NCBI RefSeq assembly: GCF_036226925.1 | Contig: NZ_CP109031.1 | Span: 3,968,001 to 4,032,000, forward strand | DNA: 64,000 nt | Reading direction: 5' to 3' | DNA from: Streptomyces sp. NBC_00659 | GTDB taxonomy: Bacteria > Actinomycetota > Actinomycetes > Streptomycetales > Streptomycetaceae | Shown here: in pieces, positions 17,988 to 26,158 of the stretch | Numbering within the stretch: the stretch's first letter is position 1 | Layout of the letters: every line of letters starts with the position of its first letter | Translations under genes and position numbers: made by a program | The notes under the pieces: model-generated | Database searches by the model: none | What the model was told of the DNA's origin: nothing | What the model saw: the letters and a program-made list of their open reading frames with translations, nothing else

Positions 17988-18908
17988 TCACACCTTCAGG
18001 TACTTGCGCAATGCGAAGAATGCGGCCAGCGCGGGCATCAGCAGGCTCGTCGCGAGGATGAGCGGGAGCTTGGTCAACACGGCGTCCCAGCCGATGAAGT
18101 TGATCAGGTTGAGCTTCTCGGACAGCGCCAGACCGTGGTCGATGATGAAGTACCGGGCGATCAGCAGGAATCCGCAGGCGACACCGCCGCCGATGAGTCC
18201 GGCGACCGCGGCCTCCGCGATGAACGGCGCCTGGATGTAGAAGCCGGAGGCGCCGACGAGCCGCATGATGCCGGTCTCGCGCCGCCGGCTGAACGCCGAG
18301 ACGCGCACCGTGTTGACGATCAGCATCAGGGCGACGACGAGCATCATCGCCATCACCGCGCGCGCGGCCCAGTTCATGCCGTTGAGCAGCCCGAACAGGT
18401 TGTCCAGGATGCCCTTCTGGTCCTGAACGGACTGCACGCCGTCCCGGCCGTCGAAGGCGGTCGCGATGACCTGGTACTTCTCCGGGTCCTTCAGCTTGAT
18501 CCGGTACGACTCCTGCATCTGGTCCGGCGTGAGGGAGCTGGCCAGCGGGGAGTCGCCGAACTGCTCCTTGTAGTGCTTGTACGCCGCGTCCGAGGACTCG
18601 TAGGTGACCTTCTGGACGACCGTGGACATCTTGCCCAGGTCGGCGACGATCTGCTTCTTCTGGTCACTGGTCACCGCGCCCCTGGCACAGTGCGGGTCGG
18701 ACTCGGCGTCGCTCTTGTTGCAGAGGAAGATCGAGACGTTGACCTTGTCGTACCAGTAGCCCTTCATGGTGTTCACCTGGTCGCTCATCAGGAGCGAGCC
18801 GCCGAACAGGGCGAGCGAGAGGGCGACCGAGACGACGACCGCGAAGGTCATGGTCAGGTTGCGGCGGAGACCGACACCGATCTCCGACAGAACGAACTGC
18901 GCGCGCAT
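17988..18908 (-). CDS. ftsX: Cell-division ABC transporter permease FtsX
   Basis: 306 aa. The N-terminal membrane helix follows MRAQFVLSEIGVGLRRNLTM. A large extracytoplasmic loop (about 45-170) contains two cysteines, CNKSDAESDPHC. Three more helices form an FtsX domain ending RKYLKV. FtsX signals through its outer loop to peptidoglycan hydrolases (RipC-like in actinobacteria). It is downstream of ftsE by 33 bases, so co-transcribed. Confidence 0.96.
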   Translation of the reverse strand: MRAQFVLSEIGVGLRRNLTMTFAVVVSVALSLALFGGSLLMSDQVNTMKGYWYDKVNVSIFLCNKSDAESDPHCARGAVTSDQKKQIVADLGKMSTVVQKVTYESSDAAYKHYKEQFGDSPLASSLTPDQMQESYRIKLKDPEKYQVIATAFDGRDGVQSVQDQKGILDNLFGLLNGMNWAARAVMAMMLVVALMLIVNTVRVSAFSRRRETGIMRLVGASGFYIQAPFIAEAAVAGLIGGGVACGFLLIARYFIIDHGLALSEKLNLINFIGWDAVLTKLPLILATSLLMPALAAFFALRKYLKV

Positions 18909-18941
18909 GGCGTCTTCCTCAGACCTTTCCGTGGACGATGA

Positions 18942-19631
18942 TCAGTGCTGGTAGCCGTAGACGCCGCGCGCCTGGTCGCGGACGAGACGGCCCTGCTCCA
19001 GCTCGATGACGCGCTTGCGCATCTGGTCCACGATGTTCTGGTCGTGCGTCGCCATCAGGACCGTGGTGCCCGTCCGGTTGATCCGGTCGAGCAGTTTCAT
19101 GATGCCCACGGAGGTCTGTGGGTCGAGGTTTCCGGTCGGCTCGTCGGCGATGAGGAGCTTGGGCCGGTTCACGAAGGCTCTCGCGATGGCCACACGCTGC
19201 TGCTCACCACCGGACAGCTCGCCGGGCATCCGGTCCTCCTTGCCGCCCAGGCCGACGAGGTCGAGCACCTGGGGCACGGACTTGCGGATCTCGCCGCGGG
19301 ACTTGCCGATGACCTCCTGGGCGAAGGCCACGTTCTCGGCGACCGTCTTGTTGGGCAGGAGGCGGAAGTCCTGGAACACCGTCCCCAGCTGGCGGCGCAT
19401 CTGCGGCACCTTCCAGTTGGAGAGGCGCGCGAGGTCCTTGCCCAGGACGTGCACCTGGCCTTGGCTGGTCTGCTCCTCGCGGAGGATCAGCCGCAGGAAG
19501 GTGGACTTTCCGGAGCCGGAGGAGCCCACGAGGAACACGAATTCTCCGCGCTCGATCTCCAGGGAGACATCCCTGAGAGCGGGGCGGGTCTGCTTGGGGT
19601 AGACCTTGGAGACATTGTCGAATCGGATCAC
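18942..19631 (-). CDS. ftsE: Cell-division ATP-binding protein FtsE
   Basis: 229 aa. Walker [10 protein letters not shown], signature LSGGEQQR and Walker [11 protein letters not shown] are all intact. The reading frame is open to 19727, but GTG 19631 ([19 protein letters not shown]) gives the standard FtsE N-terminus and length. It powers FtsX in septal wall remodelling. Confidence 0.96.
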   Translation of the reverse strand: MIRFDNVSKVYPKQTRPALRDVSLEIERGEFVFLVGSSGSGKSTFLRLILREEQTSQGQVHVLGKDLARLSNWKVPQMRRQLGTVFQDFRLLPNKTVAENVAFAQEVIGKSRGEIRKSVPQVLDLVGLGGKEDRMPGELSGGEQQRVAIARAFVNRPKLLIADEPTGNLDPQTSVGIMKLLDRINRTGTTVLMATHDQNIVDQMRKRVIELEQGRLVRDQARGVYGYQH

Positions 19632-19932
19632 AGGTGCACCACGGGTCGCCGGGGGTAGGTGTGCGTGACCATACGCGAACCGGGTGGACGAGCGCAGTCG
19701 GCGTACGGGGTTGCGTACGGCTTGCACGATTTGTCACGGATCCGAGGCGCGATTCACACCCGGCCGGACGGGCTGAGAGTACTCCGGGCGGGGCAGGACA
19801 AGGGGGGCCGCGCCGAATTCCGCGGAACCTGGCACAGTGGTAGGGGAACGGTTGCGTTCGCCGCAGCGTTAAGAGAGCGATGTGTACGCGAGAGCGCTGC
19901 GTACGCGGAGACGTCGCAAGGAGGGCCGGCGC
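19632..19932. other. Divergent intergenic region, ftsE / small CxxC protein
   Basis: 301 bases between ftsE (leftward) and the small gene at 19933 (rightward). It contains a short direct repeat gcgtacgg...gcgtacgg near 19700 and presumably both promoters. I see no confident -10/-35 pair, no hairpin and no further coding. Confidence 0.5.
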
Positions 19933-20124
19933 ATGACGTACGACCGACTGGTATGCGCTAACTGCGCGGCACCCGTCAGCGAGGGCCGCTGCCGCGTCTG
20001 CCGCGCGAACCGGGAGCGGCTCCAGCAGGAGAGCCCCTTCGCGGGTCTCAACCCCATGGCACTGATCGCCCTGCTCGCGGTACTGATCGCGGCACTGGCA
20101 CTGGTGGCCCACCAGACGGTGTGA
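19933..20124 (+). CDS. Small membrane protein with paired CxxC motifs
   Basis: 63 aa: MTYDRLVCANCAAPVSEGRC, then RVCR, giving two CxxC pairs that could bind zinc. A short polar linker and one C-terminal transmembrane segment (MALIALLAVLIAALALVAHQ) follow. AAGGAGGG lies 7 bases before the ATG. I do not know its function. It may be a membrane-tethered zinc-ribbon adaptor. It is convergent with the LAxTG gene, and the two share a terminator. Confidence 0.75.
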   Translation: MTYDRLVCANCAAPVSEGRCRVCRANRERLQQESPFAGLNPMALIALLAVLIAALALVAHQTV

Positions 20125-20170
20125 GAGCCACCGGGACGGTCCGGCACGGCCGCCGTCACACCTGACACGG

Positions 20171-20203
20171 GAAGGGCCCGGAGCCAGCCGCTCCGGGCCC
20201 TTC
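20171..20203. terminator. Bidirectional terminator
   Basis: A perfect 13-bp GC-rich stem with a 7-base loop lies between two convergent genes ending at 20124 and 20220. Confidence 0.8.
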
Positions 20204-20219
20204 GTCGCACGGGCGCGCG

Positions 20220-20834
20220 TCAGGCGGCGGCACCGCCGCGGCCGCCGGCGAGACGCGGCATCAGACGGAAGCCGATACCACCGGCGATCATCGTGGCGGC
20301 ACCGATGAGCAGGAACGCGGTCTGACCGGCACCTGTGTCGGCCAGCTCTCCGTCCTTGCCCTGGGCCTGGGTGTCCGAACCGGTGTCGGTGAGGGCCGAG
20401 GAGCCCTCCTCCTGGGCGGAGGATCCACCGTCGGGGTCGGCGTCGTTGCCGCCGCCACCGGTGCCGCCCGTGCCGCCCTCGGAGGGGGCGGAGCTGCTGC
20501 CGGAGCCGGGCTCCTCGGTCGGGTCCGGGTCCTCGGTCGGCTCGGTCGCGGTCGGGGCCGGCTCGGTGGGCTCGGTCTCCGTGGGCGCCGGCTCGGTGGG
20601 CTCGGTCTCGGTCGGCGCCGGCTCGGTCGGGGTCGTCTCGGTCGGCGCCGGGTCCGTCGGGGCCGGGTCCGTCGGGATGCCGGTCGGGTCCGGGGCCGGG
20701 TCGGCGGTGGTCGCCGTGAGACCGACATTGAGGTCGAGCGCCGAGGCGGCACCGGCCGCCGTCAGTGAGGCACCGGCGGCGATCACCGCGCCGGCGGCTA
20801 TCCGCGCCACGCGGATCCGCGTCTTCTTGGTCAT
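20220..20834 (-). CDS. LAxTG-anchored surface protein (probable sortase E substrate)
   Basis: 204 aa. A signal peptide (VARIAAGAVIAAGASLTAAGAASA) precedes a low-complexity middle of repeated TEPAPTETEP units and a Gly/Ser/Asp linker. The C-terminus has LADTG, a hydrophobic segment (AFLLIGAATMIAGGIGF) and a basic tail. LAxTG is the motif used by class E sortases of Streptomyces, which anchor proteins to peptidoglycan. There is no folded domain beyond the stalk, so it is a short wall-attached stalk protein of unknown role. Confidence 0.8.
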   Translation of the reverse strand: MTKKTRIRVARIAAGAVIAAGASLTAAGAASALDLNVGLTATTADPAPDPTGIPTDPAPTDPAPTETTPTEPAPTETEPTEPAPTETEPTEPAPTATEPTEDPDPTEEPGSGSSSAPSEGGTGGTGGGGNDADPDGGSSAQEEGSSALTDTGSDTQAQGKDGELADTGAGQTAFLLIGAATMIAGGIGFRLMPRLAGGRGGAAA

Positions 20835-21171
20835 GTTCCTGCTACCCCCAGTAGCTGATCGTCAATGGAGCAGCGCCCGGAGCCACGGCGTCACAGGAGA
20901 TTGCGTTCGACCCCCCGGTTCACATGCGCCCCGGTGATACGCATGCCACCCGTCACCCTTCCCATTTTTCAAAGCAGCGTCAAGGTCGTTGCGTACGCGA
21001 TGTCCGGAACACCATCGTTTGCCTGGCCTGAGGACATGTGACTGTGACGGAAAACCCATACAGCCCATACAAACAAAGGCAACTGCCGTCCGGTGGACGG
21101 CAGTTGCCTTGTCGACAAAGAGATTTCAGCGGAGGCGGGGAAGTCCCGCCCGCACCGCTTCTGTCGTGTGC
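20835..21171. other. Intergenic region, prfB to LAxTG gene
   Basis: 337 bases. It holds the prfB terminator at 21076-21110 and the leader of the LAxTG gene (GGGGGTAGCAGGAAC before its ATG). Open frames here lack coding character. Nothing else was recognised. Confidence 0.5.
21076..21110 (-). terminator. Terminator of prfB
   Basis: A perfect 16-bp stem (aaggcaactgccgtcc) with a 3-base loop is followed on the minus strand by TTTGTTTG, 62 bases after the prfB stop. Confidence 0.85.
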
Positions 21172-22278
21172 TTACTTCTCCTGCTGCTTGCGCCAGCGAA
21201 TTCCGGCCTCCAGGAAACCGTCGATCTCGCCGCCGAACACGGCCTCGGGGTTGCCGACTTCGAACTCCGTGCGCAGGTCCTTGACCATCTGGTACGGGTG
21301 CAGGACGTACGAACGCATCTGGTTTCCCCAGGAGTTGCCGCCGTCGCCCTTGAGGGCGTCCATCGCGGCCTGTTCCTCCTGCCGGCGCCGCTCCAGAAGC
21401 TTGGCCTGCAGAACGTTCATGGCCGAGGCCTTGTTCTGGATCTGCGACCGCTCGTTCTGGCACGAGACGACGATGCCGGTGGCGAGGTGGGTCAGGCGCA
21501 CCGCGGAGTCGGTGGTGTTGACGCCCTGGCCGCCGGGACCGGACGAGCGGTACACGTCGATCCGGAGCTCGGACTCGTCGATCTCGATGTGGTCGGTCTG
21601 CTCGACGACCGGCAGGATCTCGACACCGGCGAACGAGGTCTGGCGGCGCCCCTGGTTGTCGAACGGCGAGATGCGCACCAGCCGGTGCGTGCCCTGCTCC
21701 ACGGAGAGCGTGCCGTACGCGTACGGCACTTTGACGGCGAAGGTGGTGGACTTGATGCCCGCCTCCTCCGCGTACGAGGTCTCGTAGAGCTCCGTCTTGT
21801 AGCCGTGGCGCTCGGCCCAGCGCAGGTACATGCGCTGGAGCTTCTCGGCGAAGTCGGAGGCGTCGACGCCGCCGGCCTCGGCACGGATGGTGACGACGGC
21901 CTCACGGGAGTCGTACTCGCCGGACAGGAGGGTACGGACCTCCATCTCGTCCAGCGCCTTCCTGACGGCGACGAGCTCGACGTCGGCCTCGGCGCGGGTG
22001 TCCGGGTCGTCCTCCTCCTCGGCCATCTCGAAGAGCACGCTCAGATCGTCGATACGCCCGCGGAGCGCCTCGGCCTTCCTGACCTCCGCCTGGAGGTGGC
22101 TCAGCTTGCTGGTGATCTTCTGCGCCTCGTCCGGGTCGTCCCACAGGGACGGCGCGGCCGCCTGCTCCTCGAGCACGGCGACATCTGCCCTCAGCTTGTC
22201 GAGGTCCAGGACGGCCTCGATCGACTCCATGGTCGAGGAGAGGGACTTGAGCTCTTCGGATACATCGACGACTGCCAC
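21172..22278 (-). CDS. prfB: Peptide chain release factor 2
   Basis: 368 aa, full length. It has the SPF stop-codon recognition tripeptide ([11 protein letters not shown]) and the catalytic GGQ ([15 protein letters not shown]). It terminates translation at UGA and UAA. The frame is continuous, with no programmed frameshift of the E. coli type. The GTG start ([13 protein letters not shown]) has GGAGG very close, at 1-base spacing, which is unusual. Confidence 0.96.
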   Translation of the reverse strand: MAVVDVSEELKSLSSTMESIEAVLDLDKLRADVAVLEEQAAAPSLWDDPDEAQKITSKLSHLQAEVRKAEALRGRIDDLSVLFEMAEEEDDPDTRAEADVELVAVRKALDEMEVRTLLSGEYDSREAVVTIRAEAGGVDASDFAEKLQRMYLRWAERHGYKTELYETSYAEEAGIKSTTFAVKVPYAYGTLSVEQGTHRLVRISPFDNQGRRQTSFAGVEILPVVEQTDHIEIDESELRIDVYRSSGPGGQGVNTTDSAVRLTHLATGIVVSCQNERSQIQNKASAMNVLQAKLLERRRQEEQAAMDALKGDGGNSWGNQMRSYVLHPYQMVKDLRTEFEVGNPEAVFGGEIDGFLEAGIRWRKQQEK

Positions 22279-22364
22279 GCCTCCAGCGTAACGGTTACGG
22301 CAACCGGGCCCGCCCCTCGTCCCCGGGGGACCGCCGGCCGGGGACCAGAAGCCCCGGAAACGCG

Positions 22365-22573
22365 TCTCGCCCCCTCCGCCCCTGCCCGTCCCGTCACGGG
22401 GGCGCTGCCCCCGGCCCCCCGCTCCTCGATCGCCGGAGGGGCCGAGTTTTCCTTTCCGGCGCCGGAAAGTTCCAGCCCGTCCGGCGATCGAGGACGAGGC
22501 CCTTCAGGCCGAAGCGGGGGTCCGGGGGCGGCAGCCCCCGGATACGGGACGGGCAGGGGTGGAGGGGGCGAGA
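22365..22573. repeat. Dispersed-type inverted-repeat element (about 209 bp)
   Basis: Outer arms tctcgccccctccgcccctg (22365-22393) and its complement (22545-22573) match with few mismatches. Inner arms cctcgatcgccgga (22424-22437) and tccggcgatcgagg (22480-22493) are exact complements. The middle has a perfect 16-bp palindrome tttccggcgccggaaa (22453-22468). The sequence style matches a repeat I remember between many Streptomyces genes. It fills the 325-base gap between the pkaB stop and the prfB start and has no coding. Confidence 0.75.
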
Positions 22574-22603
22574 GAAGGCTTTTCCCGGCGCACCGGCCGG
22601 GGA

Positions 22604-23845
22604 TCACGGCGAGGCCGGGGCCGAGTTCTTCGTGTCCTGGGGGGCCGCGTCCTCGTCGCCGGAGGTGGCGAGCCAGGTACCGACGCCCACCGCGGCCACG
22701 AGGGCGACCGCCGCCGCCCCCAGGGTGATCCGCCGCCGCCGGGCGGAGGCACGGTGCCGGGCGGAACCGGGACGGGGCGCGCCCGCGGCCCGGGGCACGC
22801 GAGCCGTCCCCCGGGCCCCGCCGGCCAGCTCGTCGGGTGCCGGTACCCGCATCGAGGTGTGGGTGTCCCGGTTCGAGTCCGGCGCGGCCCCCGGCACGAG
22901 GGGCACGGCCCCGCGCCGCTCGCGCGCCGCGGCGGGCGCCGACGGCTCGGCGCTCTCCTCGTGCTCCTCATCCCCGTCCGCGGAGTCCGCGTCCGGGGAG
23001 TCCACGTCCAGCGGCGGCATCCCGGCCAGCAGCGGGAGCTGCTCCCGCAGCCGCGCGCCCAGCTCGGAGGCCCGCAGCCGGGACGCGGGCGCCTTGGCCA
23101 GACACTGCACGAGCAGCTGCCAGAGCTCGTCCGGGATGCCCGGGAGCGGGACCACGGTCTCGGTGACATGGCGGCGCAGGACCGCGCCGGGGTGCCCGCC
23201 CCCGAAGGGCGTGAAGCCGGCGAGCAGCTCGTAGAGCACGGTCGCCAGCGCGTAGATGTCGACGGCGGCGCGCGGCGGCAGGCCCTCGACGATCTCGGGT
23301 GCGAGGTAGTCCGGCGTACCGATGATCTTCGTGACCCGGGTCCGGCGGGGCGAGTCGATGAGCTTGGCCACTCCGAAGTCGGTCAGGAGGGCCGGATGGG
23401 AGCCGCCGGGGCCGAGCGGGCCCTGCATGTCGAGCAGGACGTTCTCGGGCTTCACATCACGATGGACGACCCCGGCGGCGTGCGCGGCGGCGAGTCCGTC
23501 CGCCACGTCGGCGACGATCGCGACCGCGGCCTCCGGGGCGAGCCTGCGCTCCCGGTCGAGCCGGGTGCGCAGGTCGGTGCCCCGGACGAGGTCCATGACG
23601 AGGGCGAGGTCGTTGCCGTCCACGACCAGGTCGCGCACCGCCACCACGTGGGGGTGATCGAGGCCGAGCAGCGCGGTGCGCTCCTGCACGAAGCGCCCCA
23701 CCAGCTCCTGGTCGGACGCGAGGTCCTCGCGCAGCAGCTTGATGGCGACGGGGCCCTCGGGCCCCTCGCCCAGCCACACCGTGCCGGCGCTCCCCCGCCC
23801 CAGGATCTGGTGCGCGGTGTACCTGCTGCCGATCTTGCGTGCCAA
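22604..23845 (-). CDS. pkaB: Membrane-anchored Ser/Thr protein kinase PkaB-like
   Basis: 413 aa. The kinase domain (about 5-265) has GRGSAGTVW, the lysine in VAIKLLRED, the catalytic loop HRDVKPENVLL, DFGVAKL and GTPDYLAPE, all intact. An acidic then basic linker leads to one transmembrane helix (ITLGAAAVALVAAVGVGTWL) and a short outer tail. There are no PASTA repeats. A TTG start (MARKIGSRYTAHQILG) with AGGAG at good spacing is chosen. It lies 128 bases downstream of pkaA. Length and tandem position fit S. coelicolor PkaB (417 aa). Confidence 0.88.
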   Translation of the reverse strand: MARKIGSRYTAHQILGRGSAGTVWLGEGPEGPVAIKLLREDLASDQELVGRFVQERTALLGLDHPHVVAVRDLVVDGNDLALVMDLVRGTDLRTRLDRERRLAPEAAVAIVADVADGLAAAHAAGVVHRDVKPENVLLDMQGPLGPGGSHPALLTDFGVAKLIDSPRRTRVTKIIGTPDYLAPEIVEGLPPRAAVDIYALATVLYELLAGFTPFGGGHPGAVLRRHVTETVVPLPGIPDELWQLLVQCLAKAPASRLRASELGARLREQLPLLAGMPPLDVDSPDADSADGDEEHEESAEPSAPAAARERRGAVPLVPGAAPDSNRDTHTSMRVPAPDELAGGARGTARVPRAAGAPRPGSARHRASARRRRITLGAAAVALVAAVGVGTWLATSGDEDAAPQDTKNSAPASP

Positions 23846-23973
23846 GACTGCTCCTACAGACGCGTGTTGCCGCTTAAAGTACGCGCCTGCGGAGCCAACC
23901 TTCACGCCCGAGACCGAAATCACCCGTCAGATGTCGACAAGTCCCCAGAGTCGGCTGTCCGAGGGGGCCCGGA

Positions 23974-25656
23974 TCAGTTGCCCGAGCCGCCCGAGGGGTC
24001 CTTCGAGCCGAGATCCCCGATCCAGCCGCTGACGTCGTCGTACCACTGGTTCAGCTGGCCCCAGAAACTCTTGGTGGAGCCGATCCAGTCCTGGAGGGGG
24101 CTGAATTCCCAGATCAGCCAGCCGGCCACGAAGAAGATGACGATCGTGAACAGGCACCCCTTGAGGCAGCCGAGTCCCGGGATCTTCATCGGGTTGGCGC
24201 TGCCCTGGCGGGGCTCGCGCTGCTGGCGGGGGGCGGGCTGCTGCGGTCGCTGCGGCTCCGGCGCGTAGCGCTGCGGCTGGGGCTGCTGCTGGGGCGCGGG
24301 GGCGTAGCGCTGCGGCTGCTGGTGCTGCGGCGCGTACTGCTGCGGCTGCTGGCCCTGCTGCGGATAGCCGTATCCGGGCGGCGGCTGCTGGCCCTGCTGC
24401 GGACGCTGCCGCTGGGGCTGCTGGGGCTGCTGCGGCCGGGCGACCTGGCGCTGCGGGCGGTGGCGCAGCGGATCCTCGTTCGGGTCGAGGTACTGGACCT
24501 GCGTCTGTTCGTTGCGGTCGCGGGCCGCGCGCATCTGGTTCTGCCAGGGGTGCGGGTCCTCGCCCTGGCCGGGCTGTCCGCCCGGCTGGTTCTGGGGCAC
24601 GGGCGGCAGCACGGCGGTCGGGTCGGCCGCGCCGGCGGTGTGCGGCAGCACGCTGGTGGCGCCGTACGGGTCGTAGGAGCCCGCTCCCTGCGGCAGCACC
24701 TGTGTGGCGTCGGCCGCGCCGGGGATGTCCGGGACGTGAGCCGGGGCCGGGTCGGGGGCGAGCAGGGCGCCCACGCCCTCGGCGGCGGCGATCTGCGCCG
24801 GTGAGGCGTGCACCCCGATGCCCGAGGCGACGGCACGCAGTCCGCGCGCGAGGTTCTCGGCGCTGGGCCGTTCGTCCGGGTTCTTGCGCAGGCAGCGCTC
24901 TATGACGGTCCACAGCGGGTCCGGGACGGTCGAGGGGCGGCGCGGTTCGGCACTCAGGTGCTGGTGCAGCACCTCGAGGGCGGACCCGCCGGCGAACGGC
25001 GGGCGCCCGGTGACCAGCTCGTACATCAGGATGCCGGCGCCGTAGATGTCGACGGCGGACGTCTGGGGGCGTCCCTCGGCGGACTCCGGGGCGACATACG
25101 CGGGCGTGCCGACGAATTCGTGGGTCCGGGTGAGGCCGGGGGAATCGGCGAGCCGCGCGATGCCGAAGTCGGTCAGCATCGGGTGCATCTGGCCGGCGTC
25201 CTGCTTGAGCAGGACGTTCGCGGGCTTCAGGTCGCGGTGCACGACGCCGTCGGCGTGGCTGGCGGCGAGCGCGTCGGCGATCTGGGCGGTGAGCAGCGAG
25301 GCCGCGACGGGCGAGAACGGCCCGTTCTCGCGCAGGTAACGGTGCAGGTCGGGGCCGTCGACCAGGTCCATGACGAGAGCGAGGAGATCGCCTTCGACGA
25401 CGAGGTCGCGCACCCGCACGATGTTCGGGTGGGTCAGGCGCAGCAGCACCGACCGCTCGCGGAGGAACCGCATCACGATGTCGGCGTCGCTCGCGAGCTC
25501 TTCCTTCAGGACCTTGATCGCCACGGTCTCGCCGGGCTGCCCGGCGACGGCCGCCTCGGCGCCCGCGGTCTCCCGCTGGCGGGCTCGCCAGACCGTGCCT
25601 GTGGCGCCGCGCCCCAGCGGCTCCTCAAGGAGGTACTTGCTCCCTACCGGCCGCAC
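23974..25656 (-). CDS. pkaA: Membrane-anchored Ser/Thr protein kinase PkaA-like
   Basis: 560 aa. A complete kinase domain (1-275) has GRGATGTVW, VAIKVLKEE, HRDLKPANVLL, DFGIARL and GTPAYVAPE. A long Gln/Pro-rich region (about 375-490) with tandem QPQRYAP-type repeats follows. One transmembrane helix (CLFTIVIFFVAGWLIWEF) and an outer tail of about 45 residues ending DPSGGSGN complete it. GTG start, GGAG 8 bases upstream. It is the first gene of the pkaA-pkaB pair and divergent from the FHA protein at 26159, a likely phosphothreonine-reader partner. Confidence 0.88.
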   Translation of the reverse strand: MRPVGSKYLLEEPLGRGATGTVWRARQRETAGAEAAVAGQPGETVAIKVLKEELASDADIVMRFLRERSVLLRLTHPNIVRVRDLVVEGDLLALVMDLVDGPDLHRYLRENGPFSPVAASLLTAQIADALAASHADGVVHRDLKPANVLLKQDAGQMHPMLTDFGIARLADSPGLTRTHEFVGTPAYVAPESAEGRPQTSAVDIYGAGILMYELVTGRPPFAGGSALEVLHQHLSAEPRRPSTVPDPLWTVIERCLRKNPDERPSAENLARGLRAVASGIGVHASPAQIAAAEGVGALLAPDPAPAHVPDIPGAADATQVLPQGAGSYDPYGATSVLPHTAGAADPTAVLPPVPQNQPGGQPGQGEDPHPWQNQMRAARDRNEQTQVQYLDPNEDPLRHRPQRQVARPQQPQQPQRQRPQQGQQPPPGYGYPQQGQQPQQYAPQHQQPQRYAPAPQQQPQPQRYAPEPQRPQQPAPRQQREPRQGSANPMKIPGLGCLKGCLFTIVIFFVAGWLIWEFSPLQDWIGSTKSFWGQLNQWYDDVSGWIGDLGSKDPSGGSGN

Positions 25657-26158
25657 GTCATGCGCTCCCTGTTGCTTGCTTGCCTGGTCCGTCCACCGTG
25701 ATCACCGTGGTACAGGAGATTCCGACCCACTCTAGTGCCGCCCTGCCTGGCGAAGGGCTGTCCCGCCCGTGTGCTTTCCCATAGGTCCCGTGCGCACCTG
25801 TGGTTCGCATAAGCGCTTACGTAGGCGCTCCCGTCCATGTTCGACGGAAAGTCGACGGAAAGTCGCTCGCATGTGTTCGACGGAAAGACGCTCACTCCGG
25901 TCGCTTGGTTGCCGCGACCGGCCGTGAGCGATCTCAAGCCGACATCGGGCGGGCACTGGTCAGGAACTTTTACGGGCAGAGCCGACCAATCAAGATCACT
26001 TACGGGTGGGGGGCGGGCGTGTTGTCGGCGGCAGGTGCGAGGATGCCTCCAGTTACTGGCCGACGTGCCCGTGCGCGGTGGGGGGATCTGCGGTGGGGGA
26101 CCGCAGCGCAGCCTCGTCCTCGTCGCGGACACCTGCGCGGAAGGGACCCCTGACGGCG
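25657..26158. promoter_or_regulatory. Divergent regulatory region, pkaA / FHA-FtsK gene
   Basis: 502 bases without a credible gene. It contains the palindrome taagcgctta (25810-25819) and three copies of the core TCGACGGAAAG (within 25839-25851, 25852-25862 and 25875-25887). Both divergent genes must be promoted from here. No clear -10/-35 could be fixed. Confidence 0.5.
25839..25887. repeat. Three direct repeats TCGACGGAAAG
   Basis: Copies at 25839-25851 and 25875-25887 are identical for GTTCGACGGAAAG. The middle copy at 25852-25862 is TCGACGGAAAG. Their placement in a divergent promoter region suggests protein-binding sites. Confidence 0.6.

Noticed and set aside
20335..20937. 200-codon plus-strand Ser/Val/Gly-rich frame
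   Set aside because: Mirror of the repetitive LAxTG gene; low complexity gives an open antisense frame.
21172..22278. Programmed frameshift in prfB as in E. coli
   Set aside because: The reading frame is continuous from the GTG start; no in-frame UGA is present.
25839..25887. CRISPR-like array
   Set aside because: Only three short 11-13 bp repeats with irregular spacing, no cas genes.
25644..26132. 162-codon gene between pkaA and the FHA gene
   Set aside because: No ribosome-binding site, odd composition, covers direct repeats and promoters of both neighbours.
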